The notes under the pieces are model-generated. The model made no database searches, had not been told where the DNA came from, and saw nothing but the letters and a program-made list of their open reading frames with translations. From assembly GCF_003596405.1 (NCBI RefSeq), contig NZ_QYUR01000002.1:946501-1010500 (forward strand): DNA of 64,000 nucleotides, read 5' to 3'. A program made the position numbers and the translations under genes. This stretch comes from Pseudomonas cavernicola (GTDB lineage: Bacteria; Pseudomonadota; Gammaproteobacteria; Pseudomonadales; Pseudomonadaceae). This document shows, one piece after another, positions 51,757 to 59,673 of this stretch (the stretch's first letter is position 1; each line of letters opens with the position of its first letter).

Positions 51757-52082
51757 GTAGGTTGGTGCTGAGCCAAAGGCGATGCCCAACAACCGGCCTG
51801 CAAGGCCGCAATGCTGTTCACTTAGGCAACGTGCGCCTGGGCTCCCCTCTCCCGTTTACGGGAGAGGGGGTGGGGGAGAGGGTAAATAGCGGGCAAAAGT
51901 GAATTCATTTGGCATGCACCCCTCTCCCTAACCCTCTCCCCAGAGGGGCGAGGGGATAGAAGGCGAAAACGCATGCTTAAGTGAACAGCATTGCTGCAAG
52001 GCCGGGCTTTCATGTTCAAGACCGTGCATAGGAGTCGCAAGCGACTCCCTGGTGGGCATCGCTGCGCTCAGCGCCAACCTAC
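51757..52082. repeat. TGCCCAACAA dispersed repeat, copy 3, interrupted by a MITE
   Basis: The left part GTAGGTTGGTGCTGAGCC, GATGCCCAACAACCGGCC ends at 51807. The right part resumes at 52004 with GGGCTT, then GGAGTCGCAAGCGACTCC, GGGCATCGCTGCGCTCAG and CAACCTAC. The 187-bp element at 51808-51994 splits it. Confidence 0.7.
51808..51994. mobile_element. MITE-like element C, 187 bp, with 9-bp target duplication
   Basis: The ends GCAATGCTGTTCACTTA and TAAGTGAACAGCATTGC are inverted repeats (20 of 21 bases over the full arm). TGCAAGGCC flanks both sides (51799-51807 and 51995-52003), a 9-bp target-site duplication. Removing the element and one copy restores the palindrome CCGGCCTGCAAGGCCGG of the host repeat. 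The interior is a CCCTCTCCC repeat pair related to 3785-3881. It encodes nothing. A lone similar end lies at 57062. Confidence 0.82.
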
Positions 52083-52120
52083 ATAACCGTCTCTTAGGCT
52101 AACCCTGCCAGCCGCCGCAA

Positions 52121-52160
52121 AACCGTTGGTGCTGAGCCGAAGGCGCGCGCCAACCTACGC
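52121..52160. repeat. TGCCCAACAA dispersed repeat, partial copy 4
   Basis: CGTTGGTGCTGAGCCGAAGGC and CGCCAACCTACGC are the outer arms only, with the centre missing. It overlaps the end of the epimerase gene at 52155. Confidence 0.5.
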
Positions 52161-53102
52161 TTGCGCCTCAAGGAAGGCGAGGAAGGCTTCACGGCTGGTG
52201 TAACGTGGCCGATAGCCGAACTCTTCCTTCAAGCGGCGGTTGGCCAATACTGGGCGATAACGCAGAAAATCCAGCTGCTCGGGGCCGTACTGGCTCAGCC
52301 CGAGCGGCTTGAGCAGGCGCAGCGCCGTACTGATTAACCCAGCCGGCAGCGGGCGATACGGTTTACCGAGAATCTGCGCGATTTCACTCAGCCTCAGCGC
52401 GCCGTCCCCGGCCAGGTTGAAGATCCCTTGCGCAGCGGTCTCCAGGCCCTGGCGGATGATGCTCACCACGTCCTGATCCCAGATAAACACGAAGCGGCTG
52501 TCGCTGCCTTTAATGCCCAGCACCGCGCGTTTTTTGAACAGGTCGGTGATCTGGTTATTCACCCGCTTGCCGAGGATGGTGCCTGGCCTCAGCACCAGTT
52601 GCTTGAGGTTGGGGTGATTGCGCCGCGCCGCGGCCAGCCGCGACTCGACCTCGCACTTGTGCCTGGCGTAGGCGAAGTGCTCATGGCCGCGCAGCGGATC
52701 GGTTTCGTCGATCCACTCGGCGTTTTCCGGGTAGTAGCCATAAGCCGCGCCCGAGCTGGTGACGATCAACTGACCCACACCATTGGCCACCGCAGCGTCG
52801 ATGATCGCCTGAGTGCCACCGACATCGATGGCATGCAGGCGCGCGTCGCTCATGCCGCGCGGCGGCGTCACCACCGAGGCCAGATGCACGATCGCCTGCG
52901 GCTGCCAGGTCGCCACGCAGGCGCGCACCTCGGCCGGCTGGCTGATATCCAGCAGCACCGGTTCGACATTCGGCTTCAGCCCCTGGGCGGTCAGCGGGCG
53001 AATATCGGCGGCAATCAGCGTCCACCGGGGATGTTGCATCGCTAGCTCGTTAAGCAACTGCTGGCCAATAAAGCCGGCCGCGCCGGTGATCAGGACGCGC
53101 AT
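52155..53102 (-). CDS. NAD-dependent epimerase/dehydratase family protein
   Basis: A 315-residue extended-type SDR. The nucleotide motif is TGAAGFIG (residues 6-13), and the active site is SSGAAYG followed by YARHK (YxxxK) about 150 residues in. VLRPGTILGKRVNNQITDLF and FVFIWDQDVVSIIRQGLETA follow the nucleotide-sugar epimerase layout. The exact substrate is unknown. The ATG at 53102 lies inside the last codons of the symporter gene (overlap 53090-53102), so the two are coupled. Confidence 0.85.
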   Translation of the reverse strand: MRVLITGAAGFIGQQLLNELAMQHPRWTLIAADIRPLTAQGLKPNVEPVLLDISQPAEVRACVATWQPQAIVHLASVVTPPRGMSDARLHAIDVGGTQAIIDAAVANGVGQLIVTSSGAAYGYYPENAEWIDETDPLRGHEHFAYARHKCEVESRLAAARRNHPNLKQLVLRPGTILGKRVNNQITDLFKKRAVLGIKGSDSRFVFIWDQDVVSIIRQGLETAAQGIFNLAGDGALRLSEIAQILGKPYRPLPAGLISTALRLLKPLGLSQYGPEQLDFLRYRPVLANRRLKEEFGYRPRYTSREAFLAFLEAQA

Positions 53103-54016
53103 GACAGCGACTCCTCGTGCAACGGTCGTGGTGCTAAGGGCCGGTTGCGCCAGACCAGTACCAGCAGCAAACCGCTGATCAGATGCCAAGTGCCCCAGAA
53201 CGCGGCAACCAGCGCCATATTCGGTTCGCCGCCGAACTGGGCGAAGATCAACCCAAGTGCCAGGCCGGAGTTGTGCATGCTGATTTCGATCACCATCGCG
53301 CGCAGGTTGGCGCCACGTTGGCGCGCCAGCTTGGCCATCAACCAGCCGATCAAAATCGCGCTGAGGTTGTGCAGCACTACGATCAGCAGCACCAGCCCGA
53401 GATTGGAGCTGAACATCTTCCAATTGTTGGCCAGTGCACCGACCACGAAGAGAGCAAAGGCGAGCAGGGCGAAGCGCTTGAACCACGGCATGATTCGCTC
53501 AGCCACTCGCGGCCACAGGTTGCCTACCAGCATGCCCAATACCAGCGGCAGGCCGAGTAACCAGAGCAGATTGAGGAGAATGCTCAGGTGATCGACGTGC
53601 AGGCTTTCCATGCGCTCGGCAAGGTAGGCCGCGGCTTCGGGGTTGCAGGAGCTGGTCAGGGCGAAGTTCAGCGGCAGCAAGACCAGTGCCAGCAGGCTGG
53701 AGAGCGTGGTCATGCTCATCGACAGCGCCGTGTTGCCACGCGCCAGGTGTGTCATCACGTTGGACAGGTTACCGCCGGGGCAGCAGGCCACCAGCAGCAG
53801 TCCCAACTCAAGGCCGGGGTGCAGGTCGACCAGCAGGGTCACCAGCAGAGTCAGCCAGGGCAGTAGCAGGCACTGGCCGAGCATGCCGGCGAGGATCGGC
53901 TGCGGCTGGCGCAGCACCGCGCGAAACTGCTCGAGCCGCAGCTCCAGCGACACACCGAAGATCAACGCCGCCAGTACCAGGCCGAGGATCAGTTGTTGGC
54001 TAGCGTCGTAATTCAT
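53090..54016 (-). CDS. Bile acid:sodium symporter family protein
   Basis: A 308-residue inner-membrane protein with about nine to ten hydrophobic segments of the SBF/BASS family: LILGLVLAALIFGVSLELRLEQFR at the start, CCPGGNLSNVMTHLARGNTALSMSMTTLSSL in the middle and IEISMHNSGLALGLIFAQFG near the end. Bacterial members import sodium-coupled organic anions, not necessarily bile acids. It overlaps the epimerase gene, which implies a shared pathway, but I cannot name it. A MITE-like element begins 28 bp upstream of the start and may affect the promoter. Confidence 0.85.
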   Translation of the reverse strand: MNYDASQQLILGLVLAALIFGVSLELRLEQFRAVLRQPQPILAGMLGQCLLLPWLTLLVTLLVDLHPGLELGLLLVACCPGGNLSNVMTHLARGNTALSMSMTTLSSLLALVLLPLNFALTSSCNPEAAAYLAERMESLHVDHLSILLNLLWLLGLPLVLGMLVGNLWPRVAERIMPWFKRFALLAFALFVVGALANNWKMFSSNLGLVLLIVVLHNLSAILIGWLMAKLARQRGANLRAMVIEISMHNSGLALGLIFAQFGGEPNMALVAAFWGTWHLISGLLLVLVWRNRPLAPRPLHEESLSCAS

Positions 54017-54043
54017 AAAACCGGCCTCTAGTTCTTGTTATTG

Positions 54044-54241
54044 GAACCTGTTCAAGATCTAGTCGAGCGCCGCTCAGGCAAGCGCAACGCAGCGAAGCGG
54101 AGTAACTGCCGAAGGCTGGCCCGCAGGGCGAGCGGAGCGAGTCAAACGAACGAAAAAGCGCAGTTTACGAGTGGTAAATGAGCATTTTGAGTTCGTTTTC
54201 AACGCAGCATGAGCAAGCGCAGGCAGATATTGAACAGGTTC
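54044..54241. mobile_element. MITE-like element B, 198 bp
   Basis: The ends GAACCTGTTCAAGATCT and AGATATTGAACAGGTTC are inverted repeats with one mismatch in 17. The core CGCAGTTTACG and GAGCATTTT (about 54151-54191) matches the core of element A (22137-22177) at roughly 35 of 41 positions, although the ends differ. No clear target duplication is visible. It is non-coding and lies next to the symporter promoter. Confidence 0.65.
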
Positions 54242-54373
54242 TTAGCCCGCCGCAGCTTAAGGTCGTACGCACTCGGCAGCAGTGGCAGAGGCCGCCAAGC
54301 GCTGTGGCCAATCGCGACAGCCCGGTTTGGTGGATTACGCCGCCGCGCGGCTAATCCACCAAACCTGGTGAGC

Positions 54374-54413
54374 GTAGGCTGGGTAGCGCCGTTTTTGGCG
54401 AAACCCAGCCTAC
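54374..54413. repeat. GTAGGCTGGGTAG palindrome, short copy
   Basis: GTAGGCTGGGT and ACCCAGCCTAC are perfect arms around GCGCCGTTTTTGGCGAA. It is a compact relative of 27949-28111. Confidence 0.65.
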
Positions 54414-54541
54414 GGATACCGCGATAGCTGGCCACTTGATCGGCATCTCCGCCGTCGGCCTGCAACAGTCCTTCTCAGCGCCGGGGGTGATCAGTATCCT
54501 GCGTACCTGCTGTTTCTACTGCTCCTCGACGCGAACCGCCC

Positions 54542-55555
54542 ATGCCTACCTGGAAGACCCGTCTTTTCAGCCTCATCGCCCTCACTCAACGCTATCCGGG
54601 GGTCGTGGCGGCATTCGGATTCGTCTCCGGCGTGTGCAGCTTCATCCTCGTCGACCGGCAGGCGAAACTCGCCACGGCGATTGCCCTGGTGCTGCTGGTC
54701 AGCTGGCTCTGGTTGACGCTGGAAAGCCTGTTCACGCGGATAATCGCGCGCATGTTCGGCCGCACGATACCGCAACCGCTGGTGCGCTATGCGACGCAGA
54801 TGATCCATCAGGAGAGTCTGTTCTTCGTCTTGCCGTTCTTCCTCATTACCACCACCTGGAACAGCGGTCAGCTGCTGTTCACCGGATTGCTGGCCTGCGC
54901 TGGGCTGATCACCATCATCGACCCGCTGTACAACAAGTGGCTCGCCCCGCGCCGCTGGTTGTATCTGGCGCTGCACACCCTGACGCTGTTCGCCGCGCTA
55001 CTGACGGCGCTGCCGATCATTCTTCACCTGACCACCGCGCAAAGTTACAAACTGGCCTTGGGCACCGCGGTGCTGCTGTCGTTTCCCAGCCTGCTGGTGA
55101 CCTTCCCGGTGCAGCGCTGGTGGCGCGGGCTGGCGTTGATCGGGCTGACGCTGGCCCTGGGCGTCGTAGGCTGGCTCGCGCGCTCGTGGGTCCCGCCGGC
55201 CACCCTGTGGCTGACCGAGGTGGCGGTGACCACGCAGCTGGATGACCAGAGCCGTTCGCCGGGCAAAGGCCTCGAACAGGTGACGGCCGAGCAGATGCGC
55301 GCCCAGGGGCTGTATGCCTACACCGCGATCAATGCGCCACGCGGCCTCGCAGAGCGCATCTACCATGTCTGGCGCCACGAGGGCGAGGAAGTGGATCGCA
55401 TCGCCCTGGATATCCACGGTGGCCGCGAGGCGGGATACCGCGCCTGGACGCACAAGCAGAACTTCCCCGAGCAGCTCGTCGGCGACTGGGAAGTCCGGGT
55501 GCTGACCGAGGATGGCCAGGTGATTGGCGTGCTGCGCTTCGAGGTGACGGAGTAG
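54542..55555 (+). CDS. DUF5924 membrane protein with DUF2914-like C-terminus
   Basis: A 337-residue inner-membrane protein. Residues 15-230 hold about seven hydrophobic segments (for example VVAAFGFVSGVCSFILV and LTLFAALLTALPIILHL). The last 120 residues are soluble, with IYHVWRHEGEEVDRIALDIHGGREAGYRAWTHK and QLVGDWEVRVLTEDGQVIGVLRFEV, a DUF2914-type beta sandwich probably on the periplasmic side. Family function is unknown. The ATG at 54542 lacks a strong ribosome-binding site. It stands alone. Confidence 0.75.
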   Translation: MPTWKTRLFSLIALTQRYPGVVAAFGFVSGVCSFILVDRQAKLATAIALVLLVSWLWLTLESLFTRIIARMFGRTIPQPLVRYATQMIHQESLFFVLPFFLITTTWNSGQLLFTGLLACAGLITIIDPLYNKWLAPRRWLYLALHTLTLFAALLTALPIILHLTTAQSYKLALGTAVLLSFPSLLVTFPVQRWWRGLALIGLTLALGVVGWLARSWVPPATLWLTEVAVTTQLDDQSRSPGKGLEQVTAEQMRAQGLYAYTAINAPRGLAERIYHVWRHEGEEVDRIALDIHGGREAGYRAWTHKQNFPEQLVGDWEVRVLTEDGQVIGVLRFEVTE

Positions 55556-55565
55556 GCCGCGGCTG

Positions 55566-55732
55566 GCTAGTGGCCTGTGTGGCTAGTTCAATTAGTCAAT
55601 TTCGGCGCCTGAAGCCCCGATACTGCGTTGCCGCTCCTCGCCATAGCCCAGCTATGACTCGTCACGGCGCCTGGTCTCAGGACTCCAGGCATCCGAACTT
55701 GAGTTAACCAACTAGCCGTACAGGCCACTAGC
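55566..55732. mobile_element. MITE-like element D, 167 bp
   Basis: GCTAGTGGCCTGT then GGCTAGTT at the left end mirrors AACTAGCC then ACAGGCCACTAGC at the right end, about 21 of 23 bases. CGCGGC occurs just outside both ends (55558-55563 and 55734-55739), but the spacing is uneven, so a target duplication is uncertain. It is non-coding and lies between convergent genes. Confidence 0.65.
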
Positions 55733-55753
55733 TCGCGGCCACGCGCTGCGCTC

Positions 55754-56980
55754 TCAGCCGAAGAACCAGTAACAAACCAGAATCGACGCCACGACGCCGA
55801 CCAGGTCCGCCAGCAGGGCGCAGCCGACCGCGTGACGGGCGCGTTGGATGCCGACCGAGCCGAAGTACACCGCAAGCACGTAGAAGGTGGTTTCGGTGCT
55901 GCCCTGCATAGTGGCGGCAACCAGCGCGGGGAAGCTGTCGACGCCCTGGGTCTGCATGGTTTCGATCAGCATGGCGCGCGCCGCGCTGCCGGAGAAGGGT
56001 TTGACCAGGCCGGTGGGCAGGGCCTCGACGAAGCGGCTGTCCCAGCCCAGGCCTTCGACCAACCAGCGGATGCCGTCGAGCAGCACGTCCAGCGCGCCGG
56101 AAGCGCGCAGCACACCCACCGCGCAGAGCATCGCGACCAGATAGGGCAGCAGATTCTTGGCGACTTCGAAACCTTCCTTCGCGCCTTCGACAAAGCTCTC
56201 GTAAACCGCCACCTTTTTCAGCGCGCCCATCAACAGGAAGGCCAGGATCAGGCCAAACAAGGTGAGGTTGCCGAGCAAGGAGGACAGCGCCGTCAGCGCC
56301 GTCGCCGAGAGCCCGGCGAGCACCGCCATAAAGCCGCCGAGCAGCAGCGCACCGCCGGCGAACCAGGCCAGCATCACCGGGTCCCAGAGTTTCAGACGCT
56401 GCATAAAGGCCACCGAGAGCAGCGCGCTCAGGGTGGAGACGCTATTGGCCAGCAGGATCGGCAGGAACACCATGGCCGGGTCCTCGGCGCCCTGCTGCGT
56501 GCGGTACATAAAGATCGATACCGGCAACAGGACGAACGAGGAGGCGTTCATCACCATAAACAGCACCTGCGCGTTGCTCGCGGAGGTGGCGCTGGGGTTC
56601 AGCTCTTGCAGGGACTTCATGGCTTTCAGGCCGATCGGCGTGGCGGCGTTGTCCAGCCCCAGGCCGTTGGCGGTGAAACTCAGGGTGACCAGCCCAAGCG
56701 CCGGGTGCCCCCGCGGCACCTCCGGCATCAAGCGGGCGAACAGCGGCCCCAGCAGCCGCGCCAGCAGATCCACCAGGCCGGCCTTCTCGGCGATGCGCAG
56801 GAAGCCGAGCCAGAGGGTCAGGGTGCCGAACAGCAGGATCATCACCTCGACCGACAGCTTGGCCATGGCGAACAGACTTTCCACCATGGCCGCCCACACG
56901 CCCGGATCGCCGCCGATCCAGCGCATCACTGCGGCCACTGCTGCTACCACGAAAAAACTCAGCCACAGGCCGTTCAACAT
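55754..56980 (-). CDS. SpmA-SpmB-like nucleoside-recognition (Gate) membrane protein
   Basis: A 408-residue membrane protein in which SpmA-like and SpmB-like halves are fused. Each half carries a gate-domain pattern: VEVMILLFGTLTLWLGFLRIAEKAGL with GLGLDNAATPIGLKAMKSLQ in the first, and SFVEGAKEGFEVAKNLLPYLVAMLCAVGVLR with ALPTGLVKPFSGSAARAMLIE and STETTFYVLAVYFGSVG in the second. Gate proteins are related to nucleoside and metal transporters; in spore formers SpmAB affects dehydration, but the role in Pseudomonas is unknown. I use the ATG at 56980, preceded by GGGGGA, not an upstream start 24 bases earlier. Confidence 0.82.
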   Translation of the reverse strand: MLNGLWLSFFVVAAVAAVMRWIGGDPGVWAAMVESLFAMAKLSVEVMILLFGTLTLWLGFLRIAEKAGLVDLLARLLGPLFARLMPEVPRGHPALGLVTLSFTANGLGLDNAATPIGLKAMKSLQELNPSATSASNAQVLFMVMNASSFVLLPVSIFMYRTQQGAEDPAMVFLPILLANSVSTLSALLSVAFMQRLKLWDPVMLAWFAGGALLLGGFMAVLAGLSATALTALSSLLGNLTLFGLILAFLLMGALKKVAVYESFVEGAKEGFEVAKNLLPYLVAMLCAVGVLRASGALDVLLDGIRWLVEGLGWDSRFVEALPTGLVKPFSGSAARAMLIETMQTQGVDSFPALVAATMQGSTETTFYVLAVYFGSVGIQRARHAVGCALLADLVGVVASILVCYWFFG

Positions 56981-57061
56981 ACGTATTCCCCCGGTCAGTG
57001 GCACGGATGATAGCGGCGCGGACTAACCTGACGCCAGAAACGACTAGGCCCCGGACAATAC

Positions 57062-57081
57062 GCAATGCTGTTCAGTTAAGC
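57062..57081 (+). repeat. Solo end of MITE C family
   Basis: GCAATGCTGTTCAGTTAAGC matches the terminal repeat of element C (51808) with one difference. No partner end is visible within 400 bp, so this is a relic or single arm. Confidence 0.5.
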
Positions 57082-57130
57082 TTCGAGCAATTGTGCGGGC
57101 ACTCTGTAAATCCATCAGGAGTGCGCAGAG

Positions 57131-57272
57131 GTAGGTTAGCGCTGAAGTAGGTTGGCGCTGAACGCAGTGATGCCCAACAAGGAGTCGCCCGCGACTCCCA
57201 GGGTTCGGGGTCAGAAGCCCGGCCTTGCAGGCCGGCTGTTGGGCATCGCCTCCGGCTCAGCACCACCCTACG
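57131..57272. repeat. TGCCCAACAA dispersed repeat, copy 5
   Basis: GTAGGTTAGCGCTGAAG, GATGCCCAACAAGGAGTCGC, the palindrome CGGCCTTGCAGGCCGG and the return TGTTGGGCATCGCC / GCTCAGCACC make an inverted repeat close to copy 1. The following 240 bp to the lipoprotein gene show no gene. Confidence 0.7.
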
Positions 57273-57512
57273 GTTTTGCGGTGATTGACGGTTATGTCGG
57301 TGCCCCTGCGGTTATGCGCAACGGTCATCTATAGCGACTACGCTCAGGCCCTCGCGGTAATCTCCGTAACACTCTGGAGTGTGGACGATGGCGAAGGTTT
57401 GGTGCTCCATTACACGCAAAGTTTGCTGCCCGCTTGCAGTAACAGACCACCACTGACGAACGCGCCAACACCCAGTAAAAATGCTTCACCACTATCATTA
57501 GGAGTTTCATGG

Positions 57513-58169
57513 ATGACTAAACAGCTTTTCACCGCGTTCGGCCTGACTACCAGCCTGCTGCTCGCCGGCTGCTCCAGCCAGACCACCAAGCCCGAGCAAT
57601 ACTCGGGCTTTCTCGGCGATTATTCGATTCTCAAGCCGGCGACTTCGCCCAGCGGCGCGCCGGTGTTGCGCTGGGTAGCACCGGGCCTTGACCTGCACCG
57701 CTACTCCTCGGTGCTGGTGGAAAAACCGCAGTTCTACCCCCGACCGCAACCGAGCGCGCAAGTCAGCCAGAAGACCCTCGACGACATCGCCAACTACCTG
57801 CAGCAAGCCATGCAGCGCGAGTTGGGCGGGCGCCTGCGGATTGTCACCCAGGCGGATAAGGACACCCTGGTGCTGCGCTCGGCGATCAGCGCCGTCAACG
57901 TCTCGCCCGAGGGTCTGAAGGTCTACGAGGTGATTCCCATCGCCCTGGTCGTCGCCGCCGCCAGTGCGGCAGCCGGAACCCGCGATGAAGACAGCTCGAT
58001 CTTCATCGAGATGCAGGCACTCGATGGCGGCACCAGCAAGCCGGTGGCCGAAGTGGTGCGCAAGGGCAGTGGTTTGCAGCTGGAGAATGACAGCACCCAA
58101 CTGACCCTGAAGGACATCAAGCCGGTGCTGGATGTATGGGCCAAGGATGCGCACAACTTCAAGCCGTAA
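57513..58169 (+). CDS. DUF3313 lipoprotein
   Basis: A 218-residue lipoprotein: signal peptide with lipobox LLAG-C20. The mature part starts SSQTTKPEQYSGFLGDYSILKP, the usual opening of DUF3313, and contains RWVAPGLDLHRYSSVLVEKPQFYP and DALDGGT-like regions. A small-residue helix (ALVVAAASAAAG) occurs near 150-165. The family is outer-membrane-associated with no known role. The ATG at 57513 has AGGAG nine bases upstream; starts further upstream add no family sequence. The intrinsic terminator follows. Confidence 0.82.
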   Translation: MTKQLFTAFGLTTSLLLAGCSSQTTKPEQYSGFLGDYSILKPATSPSGAPVLRWVAPGLDLHRYSSVLVEKPQFYPRPQPSAQVSQKTLDDIANYLQQAMQRELGGRLRIVTQADKDTLVLRSAISAVNVSPEGLKVYEVIPIALVVAAASAAAGTRDEDSSIFIEMQALDGGTSKPVAEVVRKGSGLQLENDSTQLTLKDIKPVLDVWAKDAHNFKP

Positions 58170-58210
58170 GCTCGCCGGCCGCAGCCGATCGCGCCCTCGA
58201 ACAGCAACGC

Positions 58211-58238
58211 AAAACGCCCTCGCTTGAGGGCGTTTTTT
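58211..58238 (+). terminator. Terminator after the DUF3313 gene
   Basis: AAAACGCCCTC and GAGGGCGTTTT pair around GCTT and continue into TT, a clear intrinsic terminator. It may serve the convergent amidase gene too. Confidence 0.8.
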
Positions 58239-58270
58239 ATGCTTCTTCACGGAATCCCGCGGAAGACTGG

Positions 58271-58327
58271 CAGGGCGGGCGTTGGCCCACCGATGCAGGT
58301 TGCGTGGTGGGCTGAAACCCACCCTAC
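58271..58327. repeat. GGGCGTTGGCCCACC / GTGGGCTGAAACCC palindrome
   Basis: This is a diverged copy of the GTAGGGTGGGCTTCAGC family (21821, 41644), between the convergent lipoprotein and amidase genes. Confidence 0.55.
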
Positions 58328-58335
58328 GCCAACAC

Positions 58336-59142
58336 TCAACTGATCGGCACGTGGCCTAGTCCGGGCTTCAGTTGCCGGTTCAAGGTCAGCAGCAGTGCTG
58401 CGGTTTGCGCATCAGGCTCGCCATCGAAGCGCGTCGGCCGGTAGTGCAGCTGGAAAGCGGCCAGTACATGGCGGGTGGCCGCATCCAGCACTCCGGTCTG
58501 CGGCGTGGCATAACCCAGGCTCATCAGTTCTTGCTGGAACCAGCTGATGCTCGGCAGCTTGAGCGCGAACAACGCCTGCTGCTGAGCCACCGCGTGGGCA
58601 TCCGGCCAGACTCCCAGCCCGGCATCGGCCAGGCGCTTCCAAGGAAACAGCGGCCCCGGGTCAAGCTTGCGCGGCGGGGCAATGTCGCTGTGGGCGAGGA
58701 TGTGTCTGGGCTCGAGGTTGTGGCGCTTGACGATATCCTTGAGCAGGACGATCAGCGCATCGATCTGCGCCTCCGAATAGGGGTACCAAACCCGCCCGTT
58801 CGGGGTTTCCTCATACCCCTCATTGACCAGCTCGATGCCGATCGAACTGGCGTTCAGCCAGGTGCGGCCCTCCCACTCGCTTTCACCGGCATGCCAGGCG
58901 CGACGACTTTCATCGACCAGCCGGTAGATAGTCGGCGGCGCGTCGCCGATCAGGTAATGACTGCTGACTTCGCCATGGGTCAGCAACTGCAGCGAGCTCT
59001 CAAGCCCGGTCGAGGTGTAATGCAGGATAACGAACTGCACCCGGCTGTCATGATTGACCGAAGGGTGACTGGTGTCGATCCGCGGACCTCTGGCACAACC
59101 GGCCAGCAGGGCAAGCATGAGAACAAGCGAGAAGATTTTCAT
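58336..59142 (-). CDS. ampDh2: N-acetylmuramoyl-L-alanine amidase lipoprotein, AmpDh2/AmiD type
   Basis: A 268-residue lipoprotein with lipobox LLAG-C16. The amidase_2 domain has zinc ligands H41 in VILHYT and, later, His and Asp in ILAHSDIAPPRKLDPGPLFPW; SSHYLIGD and NASSIGIELVNEG are family motifs. A C-terminal peptidoglycan-binding domain (about 195-255) shows QQELMSLGYATPQTGVLDAATRHVLAAFQ. It cleaves stem peptides from cell-wall muropeptides on the outer-membrane side. The order amidase, dgcH, EEP, dsbA matches P. aeruginosa PA5485-PA5489 as I recall it, supporting the name. Between it and dgcH lies a foreign-looking 1.9-kb patch. Confidence 0.88.
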   Translation of the reverse strand: MKIFSLVLMLALLAGCARGPRIDTSHPSVNHDSRVQFVILHYTSTGLESSLQLLTHGEVSSHYLIGDAPPTIYRLVDESRRAWHAGESEWEGRTWLNASSIGIELVNEGYEETPNGRVWYPYSEAQIDALIVLLKDIVKRHNLEPRHILAHSDIAPPRKLDPGPLFPWKRLADAGLGVWPDAHAVAQQQALFALKLPSISWFQQELMSLGYATPQTGVLDAATRHVLAAFQLHYRPTRFDGEPDAQTAALLLTLNRQLKPGLGHVPIS

Positions 59143-59472
59143 CGGGTGGTAAGCAAGAGGCTCTGCAAGTTATCCAACGACCCGTCGACGCGGCGCAGGG
59201 TCAACAGGCCTGCCGCTGGTCGCTCTGAAGGTTTCCATGAGCCGCCCCGCAGGCACGGTGGTCTAGTCTAGTGCTTTGCGCCGGGCAAAGCTGTGGTCAA
59301 AGCGCTACCGCTCGTTTCCATAGAGCCGCTCGCGAACGTGGGCACGTCCCTTCAGACCGATGGCTCTATAGGCCAACGGCAGCCACCTATTGTTTACTCA
59401 AGTGCCATTCAGCGCACCAGTACAAACAAGAAGATCGAACGCATTTGATGGGGACGGCGCATTTGCCCATCT
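59143..59472. other. Intergenic region, no gene recognised
   Basis: No family resemblance or good frame is visible. GC content falls towards the right, marking the start of the foreign-looking patch. Confidence 0.35.
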
Positions 59473-59607
59473 GTGTATCTAAATTGGGGAAGGGAGCACG
59501 ACACAGTTGATGTTTTTCGTTTTCATTCGGAAGGGAAGATCCTCGAGCATTGGGATGTGATTCAGCCCGCCCCCGGTGAAGCCGCCAGCAGCAGTACGAT
59601 GCTCTGA
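59473..59607 (+). pseudogene. C-terminal remnant of a SnoaL-like protein gene
   Basis: The frame reads WGREHDTVDVFRF then EGKILEHWDVIQPAPGEAA and a stop at 59605. EHWDVIQP is a typical C-terminal motif of SnoaL-like ester cyclases of the NTF2 fold. The 5' two thirds of the gene and any start are missing, so it is a relic. It directly precedes the aminotransferase gene and may mark what was co-transferred with it. Confidence 0.6.
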
Positions 59608-59673
59608 AGCGATGTAGCGCTTAACAAAGCGCGCCCAAACACTCGTCAGCCCAGGGCACAGAGGAGACTCATC

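Noticed and set aside
52155..53486. 443-residue start for the epimerase gene
   Set aside because: The first 128 residues are antisense to, or out of frame with, the symporter gene and unlike epimerases; MRVLITGAAGFIG at 53102 is the natural start.
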